NCBI GenBank assembly: GCA_016709575.1
Contig: JADJMM010000009.1
Coordinates: 124,001-188,000 of the forward strand
From: Sphingobacteriaceae bacterium
GTDB taxonomy: Bacteria > Bacteroidota > Bacteroidia > B-17B0 > Aurantibacillaceae
Direction of reading: 5' to 3'
DNA: 64,000 nucleotides
A program made the position numbers and the translations under genes. Shown here piece after piece: positions 37,173-46,037 of this stretch (position 1 is the first letter of the stretch; each line of letters starts with the position of its first letter). The notes beneath the pieces are model-generated. The model was given only the letters and a program-made list of their open reading frames with translations, was not told the DNA's origin and searched no databases.

Positions 37173-37637
37173 ATGAGGCATATTTTAATTTCGATATTAC
37201 TTCTTGTATCAATTAGTGTTTTTTCGCAAAGCAAATCTGTTTCTAAACTTATTACATTGATAAGTAAAGCCGATACGGTTTATTTTGTAGCGGATAATTC
37301 AGGATGTTTTCACGCTTATGTTTTGGAAGTAAAAATGTGTAAGCAGAAATCGGGTGACAGAAAACTAATTATGAAAACCGACAGCGGATTGGTAGAAAGA
37401 AAATTAGCCTCTAAAAAATACAATCAGTTCATCAGCAATTATAAAACTTCTACTAACTATTTTATCAAATCGCCTGAGCAAACTTGTACGAGTGTTACCG
37501 AATTTGATTTGTACTGTAAAACAAAATCAGGAAGCACTAATGGTTCGAAGTTTAAGAATGTAAATTGTAAGGCTGAGTATAATCCTGAACTATTTCTTCA
37601 AGAATTGCTACGTGTAAAAGAAGTCGCCAAAAAATAA
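37173..37637 (+). CDS. Hypothetical exported protein
   Basis: 154 residues with a signal peptide (MRHILISILLLVSISVFSQ). The mature part is Lys-rich and has four or more Cys (NSGCFHAYV, EVKMCKQK, EQTCTSV, DLYCKTK, NVNCKAE), which may form disulfides in the periplasm. No family recognised. It starts 12 bases after the ABC gene and shares a base with the DedA start codon (ATAATG junction), so the three are probably one unit. Confidence 0.6.
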   Translation: MRHILISILLLVSISVFSQSKSVSKLITLISKADTVYFVADNSGCFHAYVLEVKMCKQKSGDRKLIMKTDSGLVERKLASKKYNQFISNYKTSTNYFIKSPEQTCTSVTEFDLYCKTKSGSTNGSKFKNVNCKAEYNPELFLQELLRVKEVAKK

Positions 37638-38260
37638 TGTTCGATTTTCTAAAACAATTAACCGATCCTGAAAGTATTATTAAATACGGCGGGCTTGCTT
37701 TGTTGTTGTTTGTGATTTTTGCTGAGACGGGGTTATTAGTTGGATTTTTTTTACCCGGAGATAATTTGGTTTTTATTGCCGGTTTATTGTGTGCGATGAA
37801 ACCTGAACTAATGAATGTTTCGCTGCCAGTACTTTTAATAAGCATAATGTTGGCCGCAATTACAGGAAATATTTTTGGATTTTGGTTCGGAAAAAAAGCC
37901 GGAGAAAAATTGTATAGCCGAAAGGATAGTTTCTTTTTTCGGAAGAGGCATCTTGAAATGACAAAAGCGTATTACCAGAAACATGGCGGAAAAACGTTGA
38001 TACTTGGAAGGTTTATCCCCATTATCCGGACATTTGCACCCATATTAGCGGGCGTCATAAAAATAGACTTTAAAAAGTTTATGCTTTATAATGTAATAGG
38101 AGCTGTAGCTTGGATCGGCAGCATTGGCACAATAGCTTATTATTTAGGAAAGCAATTTCCGGAAATTGAAAATTATTTGGGATATATTTTTGGCGCCTTA
38201 ATTATTTTAACCGCGTTACCGGTAATAACCACATTTCTAAAAACAAAAAAGGCGGAGTAA
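37637..38260 (+). CDS. DedA family membrane protein
   Basis: 207 residues, four to five TM segments, with DedA signatures: FFLPGDNLVFIAG, GFWFGKKAGEKLY, the membrane-entry E-T-G (FAETGLLVGF) and GRFIPIIRTFAPILAGVIKIDFKKFMLYNVIGAVAW (G-FRP-R-type motif with two functional Arg). DedA proteins are lipid-flippase-like and include undecaprenyl-phosphate transporters in other bacteria; which lipid is moved here is unknown. Its stop codon lies in the loop of a bidirectional terminator. Confidence 0.88.
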   Translation: MFDFLKQLTDPESIIKYGGLALLLFVIFAETGLLVGFFLPGDNLVFIAGLLCAMKPELMNVSLPVLLISIMLAAITGNIFGFWFGKKAGEKLYSRKDSFFFRKRHLEMTKAYYQKHGGKTLILGRFIPIIRTFAPILAGVIKIDFKKFMLYNVIGAVAWIGSIGTIAYYLGKQFPEIENYLGYIFGALIILTALPVITTFLKTKKAE

Positions 38261-38274
38261 CTTCCGCCTTTTTT
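38245..38274. terminator. Bidirectional intrinsic terminator with a stop codon in its loop
   Basis: AAAAAAGGCGGA (38245-38256) and TCCGCCTTTTTT (38263-38274) are exact reverse complements around the 6-base loop GTAACT. Either strand gives a GC stem followed by T6. The DedA stop codon TAA is in the loop; the convergent gene ends 12 bases to the right, so both are terminated here. Confidence 0.88.
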
Positions 38275-38285
38275 AAATAGCTTTT

Positions 38286-38726
38286 TTACTTCTCGTTATT
38301 AACACCAATATCTTTAATCGCTTGTCCAAGTTCGTTCATATCATGATAAAACTCTTCTTTAAAAGACGTCCAATTATCAGTTTTTGTAGCGTCGCAGTTG
38401 TCTAGTTTTTTTCTTAACTCGTCATTTTTTTTCTCGAGCGCTGCAATTTTTTTGTCATACTTTTTTTTGTCTTCACTGTTTTCGCTCATCTTCTTTGCTT
38501 TTAATTCAGCAATTTTGATTTTTTTCTCAGTGATACTGGCTTCCGCTTCTTTCTTAAATTTTTGAAAGTTAGCAGCAGAGTCTATTCTGGCTTCTTTTAA
38601 ATCTTGTTTTGCTTCAGCAACGTCTTTTCTTGCTTCTTTAGCTTTTTTGTCTTCCTGACCCAATGCCGTAAAACTTGTAAGTGACATAGCAGCTGTAACG
38701 GTTAAAATTAAAATTTTTGTTTTCAT
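38286..38726 (-). CDS. Exported coiled-coil protein, regulon member (paralogue of 49980-50411)
   Basis: 146 residues with a signal peptide (MKTKILILTVTAAMSLTSFTALGQ) and a charged coiled coil rich in Lys, Glu and Ala. The C-terminus W-SFKEEFYHDMNELGQAIKDIGVNNEK matches that of the gene at 49980-50411 (W-KFKAEFNHDMEELGNAFTDLGKNNVK), so the two are paralogues. No family name recognised. It is preceded by one of the seven conserved activator-type promoters and is followed by the shared terminator at 38245-38274, so it is probably a single-gene unit. Confidence 0.75.
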   Translation of the reverse strand: MKTKILILTVTAAMSLTSFTALGQEDKKAKEARKDVAEAKQDLKEARIDSAANFQKFKKEAEASITEKKIKIAELKAKKMSENSEDKKKYDKKIAALEKKNDELRKKLDNCDATKTDNWTSFKEEFYHDMNELGQAIKDIGVNNEK

Positions 38727-38748
38727 AGATAAGGTTTTAGTATTTATT

Positions 38749-38814
38749 CAAAGGTATATACGTGCCTCTTGCAACTATTATATAACTAATTGAATTAGTT
38801 ACAGGATTCACACC
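38749..38814 (-). promoter_or_regulatory. Conserved activator-type promoter, site A
   Basis: On the + strand: ATTATATAA (38777-38785), 12 bases, GTTACAGGA (38798-38806), then TTCACACC. The -7 box CAAAGGTA (minus-strand TACCTTTG, 38749-38756) is 20 bases from the proximal repeat and 22 bases before the start of the coiled-coil gene at 38726. Confidence 0.75.
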
Positions 38815-38816
38815 TG

Positions 38817-41156
38817 CTAATCTTTTGATTGTTTGATTTTTTCCTCATTAGCCTTTTTCTTCAACTCATCCTTTTTCAGATAAATTTTTGTTAAGGCTTC
38901 CGGAAGTGATCCTTTGTAGAGAAGTTTGAAATATGAGAAGCCATTAAACGGAATATCGTTTTTTGTTTCTAAAACTCTGATTTGATTTTCTACCCCTTCC
39001 TCATTAAAATAAGACATAAATACTTTTTCGCGCTGTTTTACTAATTCAGCATGTCTTTTATTTACTAAATCACTTCCTACAAAGTGGTAGCATTTCTCCT
39101 GCACCGTGAAAACTAAATCGGAGGCGTGATGTTTATTAAGATAACGTGTAAAGGAAGAATCTTTTATAGACATTTTAACAACAAACAAAGAGTCTTTTTC
39201 GGTATAATTAACGTTTGTGAGTAAGTAGTATTTTTTCTTAGCTTCATAAAACAATATTTGTTCTTTTTCCTTTGATGTATATTGAATAAGCGTAATAACC
39301 AATGAAGCTTTAGGATTCTCTTCGAGAAAATTGGCCGCCCGACGAACAAATTTTTCTTGGTCCGATGTAAAAGTGCTTTGACGAAACCCACATTTTAATG
39401 TAAGAAGTTCTTCAATTTCGTTTTCCAAAATCTGATCTTGAAAAACCTCTGGGGTCGTAGGAGGTTTAACTACAATATTTTTTAGAAGGTCAAGAATAAC
39501 GTCTTTCAGATGAAATTTCGGATCTTTTAAATTACCGGTTATTGGCATTTCGTAATCAATCACCTCCTGTCGTTCACGAACAAATGCCAGTACTAACGGT
39601 ATTGGAATCCATTTAGAATCTTTGTTTTTCACTCTTTCTGAAATGTGAGGATAGAGTATTACCAGGTGATTACTACTTTTTATATTTCCATTGCGAACAT
39701 TCCAAACACCTTTAATATTGATGGTTCCTTTATCCATTGGAAATGAAGTGTATTTAACCAAGTAGGGATTAAATATAGTTAAAGGAATTTTTTTAAGACT
39801 ATAATGCAAGTCAAAATCACTGCTGTCTTTAGGGTTAATGCTTAGCTCTACAGCTAGAGAACCATATGGTTTAAGATTTGATTTTAATTGAAGTTTTACG
39901 CGCTCTCTGCTTTTCTCAATGGAGTCAGCCTCAATAAAAAGCGGATTTACAGCAACAGAGAATTTTTCACTTAATGAGTAATCGTTGTACTTAAAATTAG
40001 CGCTATCAATATTTAGTCTGTTAATTTTGTAGTAACTACTGAAAAATTCTTTGCCAGTTTCTCTACGTACTTTGCAATTTCTAAAATAAGATTGAAGTGT
40101 TCAGCATCTGCATTAGCAGCACTAACTTTCGACCCTTTTTTTCCGAATATGGTTTGAACATTATCTAAATGATCGTAACGTTCGTATTTAAAATAAGGAG
40201 CGATAAGTTGCACTGAATCAAAAATGTATTTTTTACTTGTCGGGCTCAAATCTATAATACCAACTTTAAATTTAGTGAAGGAGGCGTAATCATCAGTTGT
40301 ATCCTTTCCAAAATGAAATTCATTAATGGCTAGTTGCCCTTTCGCATTAAGGTCGCGGGCATTTTTAAGATTGCCGCGGGCTATAATCTTAGCGTCTAAA
40401 TTTGCTTTAAAGCTTCCATAATTACTTAAATCTTTTAAGTACTGTTCAATAAATTCAAGATCGTACTTTTTTATATCAGTGGCCAGACGATAATCCAGAG
40501 TTTTGATGTTGAGCGTAAAATCTCCGTTGGATTCACCTTTACCAAGCCCTGGTAGAAATGAAAATTTCACTAACATTGTGTCGGCGTCCCAATGCAAGCC
40601 TGAGCTTTCAATATTTACTTGCTTAATAAAATAGTTTATCGGGATTGTATTTTCTTGATAATAGAAAGTACCATTATTTATTTTGATTTTTAAAATGCTA
40701 AAATGAACCGGAGACTTTTTTACCAATGATTTTTTAGGGGTAAACTTATCAATGAGATCTCTAAAGTTAAGTCCGTTTTTACTTGTATCTTGAATAATCG
40801 TCCCGAATGGTTTATCGAATACCAATTCATCTATAATGTAGTCTTTTGAGAGTAGCTTACGCATTTGAAGATTCGCGCTTACGCCCTCAGCAGAAAAGAA
40901 AACGCTATCACTATTTAATTCATAAATTTTTAGATTATCTAAATAAACATAACCGGTAAACGGATTTACATAAGCCCAATCCATTTTAATTTGACGGCCC
41001 GTATATTTTTCATCGTACTTTTCTACAACAAACTTTGTAAGGGGTGAAATGAAAATGATCACGCCGGCTACAAGAGCAATGATTATAGCTGAAAATATCA
41101 GCAGGGTTTTCCTCAAATGCCGGAACTTCCTAATTTTTTTTGTCGGGAGAACTCAT
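38817..41156 (-). CDS. AsmA-like DUF748 envelope protein, frameshifted as read
   Basis: Two frames (40013 upward and 38817-39809) join when one base is corrected in the A5 run at 40042-40046, giving KINRLNIDSANFKYNDYSLS across the gap. A further surplus base in the T8 run at 41134-41141 hides the true start, MSSPDKKIRKFRHLRKTLL, whose ATG (41154-41156) overlaps the mlaD stop by 4 bases. About 779 residues: one N-terminal TM helix, a long beta-rich AsmA/DUF748 body, the DUF748 signature PLVLAFVRERQEVIDYEMPITGNLKDPKF and a charged C-terminal part. AsmA-like proteins (TamB, YhdP, YdbH) form hydrophobic grooves carrying phospholipid to the outer membrane; position after mlaEFD supports such a role. 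Confidence 0.75.
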
Positions 41157-41864
41157 CTGTTATTCCTTCTTTTGTTTTCTTCTTTATCATTCGCGTTATT
41201 CTTCTTTTTCTTGAAGTAGCCTCTTAATAATACATTTTTGCTGGCCGCATTCATATTTTGTTTAAATCCTCCTGCACCCTGCTTAATGTTTACCAAAGCA
41301 GCGCTTAACATCATCAGCCATTGTGCTATCCATTAATAATTTTCCAACGGTTCCCTTTCCTTGTTTAATGTTTTCCATAACAGCGGCAAGATTACCTGTT
41401 ATATCTGCAGCGTTATCAGCTGTTACTTTCAGTTTAGATAAAATCTCGTCCATACTTACTGCTTGTGCTGTTCTTATAATATCATCATCCGAAAGCTCCA
41501 CATTGTTTCCGTAACCGGGAGTAATAATTACAATTCTATTTCCCATTAAACCATCAGAACCGATAATTGCACTAGCATTTTTCTTAATAAACTTTCTTGA
41601 TGCCTCGTCGATTTGCATGTCAACTTTTACAGTGGTATCTGTTATTTGCTGAATATCTTCTATAACGCCAACATTAATTCCGGAAAACCGGACGTTGTTA
41701 CCAATTTGTAGTCCGCTGATATCTTTGAATATTCCGCTTACGTGAAATGTATTGCTGAACAACTGTTGTCGTTCGCCAATCAAATATATTCCTGCTATAA
41801 ATAAAGTTAATGCCAAGGAAACAAATATTCCCAGTTTTAATTTACTTCCACTTTCATTTTTCAT
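41153..41864 (-). CDS. mlaD: MlaD family (MCE domain) lipid-transport protein, frameshifted as read
   Basis: Signal-anchor helix (LKLGIFVSLALTLFIAGIYLIG), then an MCE domain: FSNTFHVSGIFKDISGLQIGNNVRFSGINVGVIEDI and GLMGNRIVIITPGYG. As read it stops at 41283, but removing one base at 41305-41306 continues DDVSAALVNIKQGAGGFKQNMNAASKNVLLRGYFKKKK to 41153, adding a basic cytoplasm-like tail; total about 236 residues. MCE proteins form hexameric tunnels moving phospholipids between membranes with MlaE and MlaF, which are immediately upstream. Confidence 0.85.
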
Positions 41865-41875
41865 AATCTGTTTTG

Positions 41876-42601
41876 TTATTTAAAAAAGGCACTTACCCAT
41901 TCATCTTTTGATGCTTCTAATTCTTTAAAAGTGCCGGAGGCTGCTGATGTTCCATCTTTAAGAACTATCATTTTATTAGCAGTCATACGCGCGCACTCAA
42001 CATCATGTGTAATAATAATGCTTGATGTATTGTATTTTTTCTGAATGTTTAAAATAAGCTGACTAATTTCTTTAGCTGTAATTGTATCTAAACCCGTAGT
42101 AGGTTCATCGTAAAATATTATTTCAGGCTTTAATATTATTGCTCGTGCAAGTCCGATACGTTTTCGCATACCACCCGAAAGTTCGGAAGGCATTTTGTCA
42201 ATAGCCTCAACTAGTCCAACGTTTCCCAAAGCTTCCAGAACTATCTCATCAATTTCTTCCTGCGTTTGTGATTTTGAGCCTCTTAAAGGGAACTCAAGAT
42301 TCTCCCTTACTGTCATTGAATCATATAGAGCGGCGCCTTGAAACAAGAAGCCAATTTTTTTTCGGAGTGTATTTAAGGAGTCATCTTTTAGTTCCAGAAT
42401 ATTCTCTCCTATAAGTTCAACTTTGCCTTCATCAGGTTCCACTAAACCAACAAGGCATTTTATTAAAACGGATTTCCCACTTCCTGACTTTCCGAATACA
42501 ACTAGATTCTCACCTTTTTCTATTTTGAAATTTATATCTGTTAAAACATGATTAGTGCCAAACGATTTTTTCAAATGTTGTATTTCAGCTACGGCCCCCA
42601 T
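41876..42601 (-). CDS. mlaF: Mla-type ABC transporter ATP-binding protein
   Basis: 241 residues: Walker A VFGKSGSGKSVLIKCLVGL, Q-loop FLFQGAALYDSMTV, signature SELSGGMRKRIGLARA, Walker B IIFYDEPTTGLD and H-loop ITHDVECA. The Q-loop FQ-ALFDSMTV-like sequence is characteristic of MlaF/TTG2A ATPases. It powers MlaE. Its start overlaps the mlaE stop by one base, and mlaD follows after 11 bases. Confidence 0.92.
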   Translation of the reverse strand: MGAVAEIQHLKKSFGTNHVLTDINFKIEKGENLVVFGKSGSGKSVLIKCLVGLVEPDEGKVELIGENILELKDDSLNTLRKKIGFLFQGAALYDSMTVRENLEFPLRGSKSQTQEEIDEIVLEALGNVGLVEAIDKMPSELSGGMRKRIGLARAIILKPEIIFYDEPTTGLDTITAKEISQLILNIQKKYNTSSIIITHDVECARMTANKMIVLKDGTSAASGTFKELEASKDEWVSAFFK

Positions 42602-43398
42602 TATGTAATAGTAAAAAGACTGGTGATTTGTACAGCTATCATATCAATTATAAAAACAGATAAGGATGCAATGACTACTGCAGAGTTAGCTGCTATGGCA
42701 ACACCTTCAGTTCCTTTGCTGGAATTATAACCTTTGTAACAACCAATTATTGCAATTATAAATCCGAAGAAAAATGTTTTTATGATAGCAGGAAACACAT
42801 CCATAAACGTTAGTTTCTCAAATACTTTCACAACAAACAAATCAAAACTAACATCTCCTTTTAAGTTAACGCCAATGTAAGCGCCGTATAACGAAACAGC
42901 ATCAGCTAAAATTACCAGCACCGGCAGCATTAAAGTAGCAGCAACAACTCTTGTTACCACTAAATATTTGAATGGATTAATTCCTGAAACTTCCATCGCG
43001 TCTATTTGCTCAGTAACTTTCATCGACGCTAATTCGGCGCCTATACTCGAACCGACTTTCCCTGCAAATATTAAAGCGGTAATAACAGGGCCAATTTCAC
43101 GGATGATAGAAACTGCTACCATAGCGGGTAACCAAGATTCGGCTCCGAATTTAGCTAGAGTAGGTTGGGATTGAATAGTGAGAACCAAGCCCATGATGAA
43201 ACCGGTAATGATTACCAGCGGGAATGATTTGTAACCGATTAAGTAGGATTGTTTAATGAATTCTTTAAACTCATAAGGAGGCTTAATTAACTCTTTTAAA
43301 AAGCGACCTATAAACCGGGTGAGCATAGTTATTTCCTCGAAAAAATCTTTTAGAATTTTTAGGTGTTGATTTTCCGAAACCTTTATTTGCTCTTTCAC
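42601..43398 (-). CDS. mlaE: MlaE family lipid ABC transporter permease
   Basis: 265 residues with five to six helices and the MlaE signatures SFPLVIITGFIMGLVLTIQSQPTLAKFG, REIGPVITALIFAGKVGSSIGAELASMKVTEQIDAMEVSGINP (read in order) and LRGDVS-like loop. With MlaF and MlaD it forms the inner-membrane engine for maintaining outer-membrane lipid asymmetry. It is 20 bases downstream of the dps gene on the same strand. Confidence 0.92.
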   Translation of the reverse strand: MKEQIKVSENQHLKILKDFFEEITMLTRFIGRFLKELIKPPYEFKEFIKQSYLIGYKSFPLVIITGFIMGLVLTIQSQPTLAKFGAESWLPAMVAVSIIREIGPVITALIFAGKVGSSIGAELASMKVTEQIDAMEVSGINPFKYLVVTRVVAATLMLPVLVILADAVSLYGAYIGVNLKGDVSFDLFVVKVFEKLTFMDVFPAIIKTFFFGFIIAIIGCYKGYNSSKGTEGVAIAANSAVVIASLSVFIIDMIAVQITSLFTIT

Positions 43399-43418
43399 TG
43401 CTTAAATTTAATAGCTAG

Positions 43419-43892
43419 TTAGTTTAAGTATCGTCTTAGTATCCACGCCGTAGTTTCGTGATGTTCCATTAAGCCTGTTAAGAAATCTGCAGTGCCTGCA
43501 TCGTTGTTTTTTTCTGAACAAGTTTCCACATCATCACGTAAACACACAATCACTTCTTCATGGTCTTTAAGTAATTCTTTAAGTGTGTCTTTAGCCGAAT
43601 TGTATTTTCCGGGATGCTCTTTTAGTTTTGAAAGTTTTGAAAACTCTGTCATGGTACCAATTGTTTTCTTTCCTAATTTTCCAATGCGTTCTGCAATTTC
43701 ATCGATAGCTTCTTCAAGTCCTTTGTATTGGTCTTCAAATAATTTATGAAGTTCCATGAAGCTTTCGCCAGCAACATTCCAATGCGCTTTTCTGGTTTTA
43801 ATGTACAATGTCATTTCGTTAGCCAAAGCAAGTTCTAGTAAAGAGATGCTATGTTTTAAATTTTTTTCTGATAGGCCGATGTTTGGTTTCAT
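43419..43892 (-). CDS. dps: Dps family DNA-protection / ferritin-like protein
   Basis: 157 residues with the Dps inter-subunit ferroxidase site: His37 (KAHWNVAG), His49, Asp64 and Glu68 (HKLFEDQYKGLEEAIDEIAERI), the standard spacing. Dps dodecamers oxidise iron with H2O2 and protect DNA during starvation and oxidative stress. N- and C-terminal tails are short, so DNA binding by tails is not obvious. It sits between the AI-2E transporter gene (20 bases upstream) and mlaE, inside the stress block. Confidence 0.93.
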   Translation of the reverse strand: MKPNIGLSEKNLKHSISLLELALANEMTLYIKTRKAHWNVAGESFMELHKLFEDQYKGLEEAIDEIAERIGKLGKKTIGTMTEFSKLSKLKEHPGKYNSAKDTLKELLKDHEEVIVCLRDDVETCSEKNNDAGTADFLTGLMEHHETTAWILRRYLN

Positions 43893-43912
43893 GGTTTTAG
43901 TTTATTAGTTAG

Positions 43913-45004
43913 TTATTTTTTGGTTAGTACTGATTTAAGATTATCGGAAATGTCGTTTCCCATTAAAAAACCTAATGGCTTTAACGGTTCAATATGATCG
44001 AAGATGACTTTAAGAATAGCAATTAATGGAATGGATAAAATCATTCCCGCGACACCAGAAACGGCACCTCCAATAATGACTCCAACCATAGTGGCTAGAG
44101 CATTAATTCGCACTTTGTTGCCAACGATTTTAGGAACAATTAAGTTATTGTCAATTAACTGAACGACTGAATTCAGAATAATTATACCTATGATCATCGA
44201 AATTTCGTTGGAGTTGACGAGAGTAGCGAGAATGGAAATAAAAGCAGCAACTAAAATTCCTAAGTAAGGAATTAAATTTAGGATAGCTGTTATTAAGCCT
44301 AGAAAAACAGCATACTCAACCCCGAGTATCATTAAGCCGGTTGTTGTTAATACTGCTACAATTCCCATTTCAATTATCAACCCGATAATATAGCTTTGAA
44401 CAACTGTTTTAACTTTGGTTAAAATATCTTGTAGGACATTTTCGTTTTTGGCACTGACAATCTTGTAAAGAAATTTTATGAAATGACTTCTGTAGATAAG
44501 AATTAAGAAAGTGTAAATAGGAATTAGTATTAAATTAACTAATGTATCAGTAAAAGAACTAAGCGTATTGCCCATTAAATCACTATCGCCTTTTAAAGTT
44601 TCTTGTTTGACTTGCTGAATGTAATTTTCCTGTTTGCGGTAGCTAACATGAAAGCGCTCCTTTATCCATTGTTGTAAGTTCTCAAAGTGAGCAGATAAAT
44701 TTATTTTTATTTTGTTCCAGTCATCGGTTATGTCGGCCACTTGCCATGAGACAAATAGTAATATAGTAGCAATAGATAAAACAAAGAAAACAACGGTAAT
44801 AAAAACAGCTATTAGATGTGGAAATCGCAATTTAACATTTAATAGAATAACAATTGGCCGCAATAGAATAGCAAACAGTACGGAAAGGAAAAGAGGAATT
44901 AAGATGTGTTTACCGTAATAAAGTATAATAACAATCATGCATAAACTCAACAGTACAAATGCGAGTTTAGCATATCGGGGAAATTTCAATTCAGGACCGT
45001 CCAT
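43913..45004 (-). CDS. AI-2E family transporter
   Basis: 363 residues with eight hydrophobic helices and family motifs: ILIPLFLSVLFAILLRPIV, the signature GLITAILNLIPYLGILVAAFIS and NKVRINALATMVGVIIGGAVSGVAGMILSIPLIAILKVIFDH. The family includes the AI-2 exporter TqsA and Na+/H+ antiporters; the substrate is not predictable. It lies in the RR-YtxH-holin-AI2E-dps series, 5 bases after the preceding gene. Confidence 0.88.
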   Translation of the reverse strand: MDGPELKFPRYAKLAFVLLSLCMIVIILYYGKHILIPLFLSVLFAILLRPIVILLNVKLRFPHLIAVFITVVFFVLSIATILLFVSWQVADITDDWNKIKINLSAHFENLQQWIKERFHVSYRKQENYIQQVKQETLKGDSDLMGNTLSSFTDTLVNLILIPIYTFLILIYRSHFIKFLYKIVSAKNENVLQDILTKVKTVVQSYIIGLIIEMGIVAVLTTTGLMILGVEYAVFLGLITAILNLIPYLGILVAAFISILATLVNSNEISMIIGIIILNSVVQLIDNNLIVPKIVGNKVRINALATMVGVIIGGAVSGVAGMILSIPLIAILKVIFDHIEPLKPLGFLMGNDISDNLKSVLTKK

Positions 45005-45009
45005 TACTT

Positions 45010-45393
45010 TTAAGATTTCGCTTTTTCGAGCAATTTTTTTAGAATAGTGGACCCAATAGCCTTAATATCTCCGGCATTATTCACAACTTTATTGGTGACT
45101 GCCAATTCAATAATGCTTCCTAAAATATTGCTTAGGGGATTATTTGTTTTGCCTATGATTAATTTTTTAGCAACAAAACCTGAGGCTAATCCCATAACAG
45201 TATTAGCAAGGTTCTCTTTTAAATCCGGCGACTTTATTACTTGCTGAATAGTCGTTTTAATTAAATTGAGTGGTTTTAGACTTTCATAGGCTTCATGAAA
45301 ATGAATTTTTAATAATCTTCCGTCTAGAATAAGTTCTTCTTCTTTACGAAGTATTAATTCTTCAAGTGCTAAGGCGCGTTCTGATTTTTTCAT
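45010..45393 (-). CDS. Hypothetical protein of the stress block
   Basis: 127 residues from the ATG at 45393 (MKKSERALALEELILRKEEEL); an upstream extension overlapping the holin-like gene is unlikely. The first half is charged and helical; the second half (LANTVMGLASGFVAKKLIIG, then LSNILGSIIELAVTNKVVNN) has amphipathic hydrophobic stretches that may associate with the membrane. No family recognised. It lies between a holin-like protein gene and the AI-2E transporter gene with gaps of 5 bases each side. Confidence 0.6.
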   Translation of the reverse strand: MKKSERALALEELILRKEEELILDGRLLKIHFHEAYESLKPLNLIKTTIQQVIKSPDLKENLANTVMGLASGFVAKKLIIGKTNNPLSNILGSIIELAVTNKVVNNAGDIKAIGSTILKKLLEKAKS

Positions 45394-45398
45394 TAATT

Positions 45399-45740
45399 TT
45401 AATTTAAGGCTTGAATTAGTACTGAATCTCGTACGGGTTCTTTTATCCAACTATTACGGAAAATGTAAAACAGTATTCCTATAACAGCGTAAAAACCAGC
45501 CACGCTAAAAAAGCCGTAGTAATCTTTGCCGAGTTGTTCACCTAAAAATAAAGCAACTCCGATGTTGAAAACAAGGAAGAACAAAATCGCTATAGAGATA
45601 ATTGCAAAACGCATTGCTAAGTTTGAAATAACTTCAGCCGATTTGCTGATGGCTTTTAATCTATATAACTCAACACTTTTTTTGGTGAATTCACCTGTTC
45701 TTTCAAACAACACCTCTACTAATGATACTTGATCTTCCAT
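45399..45740 (-). CDS. Holin-X-like two-TM membrane protein
   Basis: 113 residues: an amphipathic N-terminal segment (VEVLFERTGEFTKKSVELYRLKAISKSAEVISNLAMRFA, in order) then two TM helices (about 45-67 and 76-97) separated by GEQLGKDYYGF. This layout is that of the Phage_holin_3_6 / putative Actinobacterial Holin-X family, common in stress-linked gene clusters beside YtxH proteins and not itself phage derived. It follows the YtxH gene by 21 bases. Confidence 0.7.
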   Translation of the reverse strand: MEDQVSLVEVLFERTGEFTKKSVELYRLKAISKSAEVISNLAMRFAIISIAILFFLVFNIGVALFLGEQLGKDYYGFFSVAGFYAVIGILFYIFRNSWIKEPVRDSVLIQALN

Positions 45741-45761
45741 TTTTTTGTAATTTGAATGTTA

Positions 45762-46010
45762 TTAACTCTTTACATGATTAGCAAACTCTCCAGCTTTTTC
45801 CTTAGCCATTTCAATTTCCTTTTTGGCTTCTTCCATAAGTGTATCAAATTTTTCTTTTAAGGATTCAGCTAAATCACTTGTTTGTCCTGCAATTTTTTTA
45901 CGCGTTACACTTCCTTTGTCAGGAGCAAAAAGAATTCCTAATGCACCGCCAATAGCTGCACCAACTAAAAGTGCGCCAATCATTTTTCCTGTGTTGTTTG
46001 AATTTTCCAT
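45762..46010 (-). CDS. YtxH domain-containing protein
   Basis: 82 residues. One N-terminal Gly/Ala-rich TM helix (MIGALLVGAAIGGALGILFAPDKG, with the typical APxxG turn), followed by a Lys/Glu-rich amphipathic helix (ESLKEKFDTLMEEAKKEIEMAKEKAGEF). This is the YtxH domain, known from general-stress proteins of Firmicutes and common in Bacteroidota. It follows the membrane-anchored response regulator by 27 bases. Confidence 0.88.
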   Translation of the reverse strand: MENSNNTGKMIGALLVGAAIGGALGILFAPDKGSVTRKKIAGQTSDLAESLKEKFDTLMEEAKKEIEMAKEKAGEFANHVKS

Positions 46011-46037
46011 TTTTTTATTTTTAATTGATTAGTAATT

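Noticed and set aside
45399..45740. Holin-like gene as evidence of a prophage
   Set aside because: No other phage gene is nearby; this holin-like family commonly accompanies YtxH and stress genes in non-phage clusters.
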